Below, in pieces: positions 60,358 through 64,000 of a DNA stretch of 64,000 bases. A model generated the notes under the pieces. It did not search any database, was not told where the DNA came from, and saw nothing but the letters and a program-made list of their open reading frames with translations. Positions within the stretch are counted from its first letter, which is position 1, and each line of letters begins with the position of its first letter. Where the stretch lies: the NCBI GenBank assembly GCA_023159155.1, contig JAJNNX010000007.1, positions 930,001 to 994,000 on the forward strand. The letters are read 5' to 3'. Source of the stretch: Ustulina deusta (taxonomy: Eukaryota > Ascomycota > Sordariomycetes > Xylariales > Xylariaceae). Made by a program: the position numbers and the translations under genes.

Positions 60358-62690
60358 TAAGCAAGTTTATATATAAAATAATATAAAAGATTGCTTATAT
60401 ATAATAGATTAACTAGTTAGTATAATAATATTAATATAACTAACTAATTAGCGTAGCAATAATATATTAACTAATTAGTAGTACTACGCTATATATATAT
60501 TGCTATATATATAAAACATAAAACATATAAGTTATATAAATATAAATAAATTATTATATAATTTATATAAGCAATTATTTATATGCTTATATTTTTTATA
60601 TAATATATTAACTAATTAGTATTAATAGTATAAAGCTAATTAGAAAGCTTTTATATAAATAAATAATATATATATAAGCAGGTTTGCATAAAAAACTATA
60701 TATACGCCTGCTTATATATAACTAAAACATAGTAAACTTGCTAATTAATAGCAAATAACTAAAAATCGTATAAAACGTAATAAACTTATTAATTAATGCA
60801 TATATAACAAAATTACCAATTAATAGCAAACAAGATATAATATATTAATATAAGCATACATATATATAAATTAGTATAGGTAGCTGCTTATATATATATA
60901 TAACAGCTAAATCGCTAATTAATTATATATATAATAGCTAAACTAGCTAATTAGTAGCGCGTATATATAATACCTAAACAAGCTAATATATATATAACTA
61001 AATTAGCTAATCGGCAATATAGCAGTCCGTTAATTAACTAATAAATAATAGTTTCTTTTAAACTATAGGTATAAAAGCATATTTATATATAAATTGTATA
61101 GGGGTCTGCTTATATAGCTATTAAATATAGGATTAAATAGTATAGCTACTAAAGCAAAAAACTAGCTAATCAGTATATAATTTATTAATTAAAACTATAA
61201 ACAAACACTTATTTATAAGCTATAAATATATTTGTATATAAATTAATATATAAATATGTTCGTACACTACTAAACATAGTAGGCCTGGCTAATTAACAAC
61301 GCAATAACTCGATAAGCAATATATAGCGCTAAATATTGCAATAAAAATAACGCCTCTAAAATAAAGCTTTAAAAACAAAATCTAAACAGTACTTTTTTTA
61401 AACCGTACATATTCGAGCTAACTCTTATATAAACTATATAGGCACTTGTTTATATGGCAACTCGTATAGGGAACTAGCTAATTAACGGTTTAAAAGCCTA
61501 AAAAATAACAAAAAACAACAAAAAATGCCAAATATGCTAAAAACGCCAAAAATGCTAAAAAATGCTAAAACAATAAAATTAACAAAAACGGTGTACGTAT
61601 GGCTAACGAAGGCTTAGAGCGGACCTCCTTGTAGGCTACAGCAACGTAAGCATATTCTTATATAAATATGTATGGGGATCTGTTCGTACAACTGTTTATA
61701 ACAGGGGATCCGGCTGATTGCTAATAAAACGCTAATTGAAGGACTGAACAAAGGACTTGGAGCAACGGCTTCCTATGGACAATGTGGGTATAAGCAGGTT
61801 TATATATTAATTTGTATGGCAACTTGCTTGTACGGGTATTTGAATATGGACTTGACTGATCAATGCGGCAGGGATGGGCTAATTGCAGACTGGAACGAAG
61901 GCTTCCCCGGTGGCTATATATCTGCGAGCTGGTTCGCATAGTAACTTGTATGGGACTCGGCTCGTAAGTGTATTCGGATGGGGAACTTGTAGGGCAACTG
62001 GCTAATCGACTGGCTGACTGGTTGACTGATCGGCGGCTTGGAACAAAGAACTTCCCTTGGACTGGAAAGCGTACGAGCATATTTGCATACAAAATAGTAT
62101 ATAGGTAAACTAACTGATTAACGCAAAACTGGGCTAAATCGGCTGATTAACACGTATTGCTAGTTTGGCTAGCTAGAGTGGCTACTTAAAAGCTTTTTTG
62201 GACTTGGACAGCTATAAACAGGTTCGTATATAAAATTATATAGCAGGTTGTTTATAAGTGTATTTTGGCAAGGGATTCAGTAGTTAATTGTATAGCTAAA
62301 GCAGCAAAAGTAGCAAGGCTAATTAACGTGTATAATAATTAGCTTGGTTAATTGTACGGATATATAAACAAACTAATCAACAGCAAACTAGGCTTCCCGG
62401 AAGGTGTACGGCCATAAGTAGACTTGTATATAGATTTGTATAGGTGGGTGCTTGTGGATATATTTGTATAGGGCTTAGTTAATTAGGCTATATAGGCTAA
62501 GTTGGTTTTTTAACTAGGTTATTTTTGCGCGGAGCTAGTATTAAAGCAATTAACGGGTTATAGACATATTTATATAGTAATTTGTATAGGAAAGCGTTAA
62601 ATATTAGTTTCCGATTATAGGTTGCGTTCCGAGGAGCAATAAGCATATATAAACATTGTTATATACAAATTTATATAACGGATTGTTTTA
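60358..62690. repeat. Array of ~44-nt imperfect palindromes in element E
   Basis: At least a dozen degenerate copies of a core of the form ATAAGCA...TATATAAATT.GTATAGG...TGCTTATA, at about 60358, 60674, 60851, 61071, 61215, 61420, 61646, 61790, 61924, 62075, 62214, 62414, 62560 and 62641. Most spacings are 135-225 bp. The two ends of each core are complementary. The best is 60669-60682 with 60707-60720, 14 bp perfect. Between cores, GCTAATTAG-type words recur. Confidence 0.7.
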
Positions 62691-62714
62691 TTATAGTTTT
62701 ACCAAGGATACTAT

Positions 62715-62984
62715 TAAAAAAAAACAGGGCAACTTAACATTAAAAACAACTAAAAACAATAAAAACAAACTAAAGCGCCTACTACTAAAAAACTAGTATA
62801 AAAATACTATACGTGTGAAATAAGTGTTGCTCTAAAAAGTTCGAAAGCTTTTATAGCTATTCGAACCCCCGAATGCAGCCGAAGATCAGCCGATTCGGGC
62901 CGCAGGCGGCCCGAATACGGCTAACAATTGACGTGCAGCCACATTCGCAGCTGCCAGCGGGCCGCTAGCACCAGCCCTGCTGCA
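62715..62984. repeat. Element E right terminal repeat (270 bp)
   Basis: Less mutated in its 3' half. Contains a hairpin at 62888-62922: arms ATTCGGGCCGC and GCGGCCCGAAT around a 2-nt loop, extended by AGCCG/CGGCT with one bulged A. Confidence 0.8.
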
Positions 62985-62988
62985 CTAT

Positions 62989-63082
62989 GCGTAGATTTTT
63001 TATTTTATTGCTATGTGGGTCTAGAATCCTTGCAAGTTTTGCTAAGACTTTTTACAGGTCTTGCTAAAACTATACTGATTAT
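62989..63082 (+). repeat. C-family right LTR, second part
   Basis: GCGTAGATTTTTTATTTTATT, then GCTATGTGGGTCTAGAATCC, then GCTAAGAC continue the LTR interrupted at 59124. The 3' limit is approximate. Confidence 0.65.
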
Positions 63083-63383
63083 TATACTATATATTTTTAG
63101 TATATATTATATAATAATAAATTTATATTAAATTCGAGCTAATATTAAAATAGCTTTGCTTTGCTTTGCTGCTTCTAATCTATTACTATTATTATATCTT
63201 TTAAAGCAGCCCCTATAAAAAAACAGCCTGCTAGCCCTGCCTCCCCCGACCTATGTAGCAAAAATAAATTCTATATAAATTTAAAATAAATTTAAAGCTA
63301 ATTTAAATAGATTCAAAGTCTATAACTATAATAAAGCACTAGATATATTATATCTATTATGCTTATTATATAACCAAAATATA
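63083..63383. other. Spacer between two C-family copies
   Basis: About 300 bp of AT-rich sequence with a less mutated stretch near 63215-63255 (GCCTGCTAGCCCTGCCTCC). No gene. Confidence 0.5.
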
Positions 63384-64000
63384 TGTTGCAATTAGTTAAA
63401 TAAAGCTTCTATAGCTAGTTTATTAATACTATGGACAAAGACTTTAAGCTAAAAAAGAAAGAAAGAAAAAAAGGAAAGAAGTCAGAGTTTACAGAGTGAG
63501 TAAATATAGACTCTGTGTATATAGCTGCAGAGTTATAGGTTAGTCTATGCGTAGATTTTTTATCTTATTACTATATAGGTTTGGAATTTTTGCAGGTCTT
63601 GCTAAAACTGTACTAACTATTATACTACTTTTTTCTAAAACCAAGAGTTTAAATATAATTTTAACTTAAAGTTATTAATAATATTAACTTTATATAATTT
63701 TTTTATATTATATTGCTTTATTATTGTTTTTATAATTGCTTGCAAATTTATTAATTATTATTATATATATTTATTTTTATAATTTTATAAAACTAGTTAA
63801 ATTTAATTAATATATTTTTAGAATTCTAAGCTATATATTAAATATTATTAGAATTATAGTTTTTTTAAACAATTTAGTATTATAGCTTTTTATTTTTTTT
63901 ATATATTTTTAATTATTTAATTTGTTTAACTTTAAATTTTGTTTTATTATTAATATTTTTAATTAAAAGCAATAATTAAATTTATTAAAATAAAAAATTA
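63384..64000 (+). mobile_element. Second C-family element, left end (continues past window)
   Basis: TGTTGCAATTAGTTAAATAA starts an LTR (to about 63625) matching 45849-46105. It is followed by interior sequence that also matches the first copy (46106 onward: AAGAGTTTAAATATAATTTT, then TTATATTGCTTTATTATTG). The LTR keeps more C and G than the other copies. Confidence 0.65.

Larger units (their letters stand above)
59125..62984. mobile_element. Non-coding LTR-flanked element E with hairpin-repeat interior
   Basis: Two 270-bp direct repeats (59125-59394 and 62715-62984) start TAAAGAAGGACGGGGC (mutated at right) and end CTGCTGCA. The outer borders carry CTAT duplications (59121-59124, 62985-62988) at a point where the C-family LTR is otherwise continuous, so this is an insertion. 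The 3.3-kb interior has no recognisable coding sequence. It holds an array of palindromic repeats and a tRNA-like Pol III box pair. This resembles a non-autonomous LTR element (LARD-like), but the type is not assignable with certainty. Confidence 0.7.
45849..63082 (+). mobile_element. C-family LTR element, nested host of elements D and E
   Basis: Inferred from a long terminal repeat near 45849-46105 (TGTTATGATCAGTCAAGTAA start) that recurs, mutated, at 58965-59124 and continues at 62989 to about 63082 after the insertion of E. The interior (about 46106-49509 and 56830-58964) is extremely AT-rich and no protein domain can be read. Orientation is taken from the LTR order and is not secure. LTR ends at the right side are approximate, because the copies diverge gradually around CTATACTAACT. 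Confidence 0.6.

Noticed and set aside
60358..62690. Palindromic repeat array as a CRISPR array
   Set aside because: Repeats are degenerate, spacing is irregular, there are no cas genes and the context is a eukaryotic transposable element.
45178..64000. AT-rich block as a centromere
   Set aside because: Composition alone would allow it, but nested LTR elements explain the structure and nothing specific to centromeres is visible.

Overview
The window looks like nuclear DNA of a filamentous ascomycete (Pezizomycotina, probably Sordariomycete-like). The evidence is short GT-AG introns (52-130 nt) with CTRAY branch sites, a het-c homologue, a GH45 endoglucanase, fungal urease and D-amino-acid oxidase, an intronless eukaryotic tRNA-Gln, and long, extremely AT-rich repeat blocks that look RIP-mutated (repeat-induced point mutation).

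Layout. (1) 1-20520 is a gene-bearing, GC-balanced segment. It holds the 3' two thirds of urease (+), an HMG-box chromatin protein (-), a long gene-free stretch rich in TAGG/CCTA motifs, het-c (+), a GH45 endoglucanase (+), tRNA-Gln (-), a D-amino-acid oxidase (+) and the 3' part of a peroxisomal-type acyl-CoA dehydrogenase gene (-). (2) 20521-34663 is a nested pair of Ty1/copia-type elements that splits this acyl-CoA dehydrogenase gene. Outer element A lies on the minus strand with target duplication GCAAC. Inner element B lies on the plus strand inside A's leader with duplication GAAGT. All four LTRs are exactly 160 bp. Removing the insert and one GCAAC copy restores a continuous 429-codon reading frame. 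(3) 34664-45177 starts with the 5' part of that gene, followed by a gene-poor island with poorly recognised membrane-protein genes at 36.3, 38.7-39.6 and 40.7-43.1 kb. (4) 45178-64000 is a second AT-rich nest. A C-family LTR element (LTRs near 45849 and 58965) contains element D (49510-56824, TSD ATTTT). The C 3' LTR is itself split by element E (59125-62984, TSD CTAT). E has no recognisable coding capacity and carries an array of hairpin-forming repeats. A second C-family copy starts at 63384 and leaves the window.

The genes do not form a pathway or cluster. Urease, the oxidase and the dehydrogenase are separate nitrogen and lipid catabolism genes, the endoglucanase is a plant cell-wall enzyme, and HET-C is a recognition protein. 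The two main signals are the gene disruption with a recoverable frame, and the repeat architecture: a half-tRNA (initiator Met anticodon) primer site in copia elements A/B, and the hairpin-array element E. Exon borders were placed by hand from splice signals, reading frame and conserved protein motifs; no searches were run.
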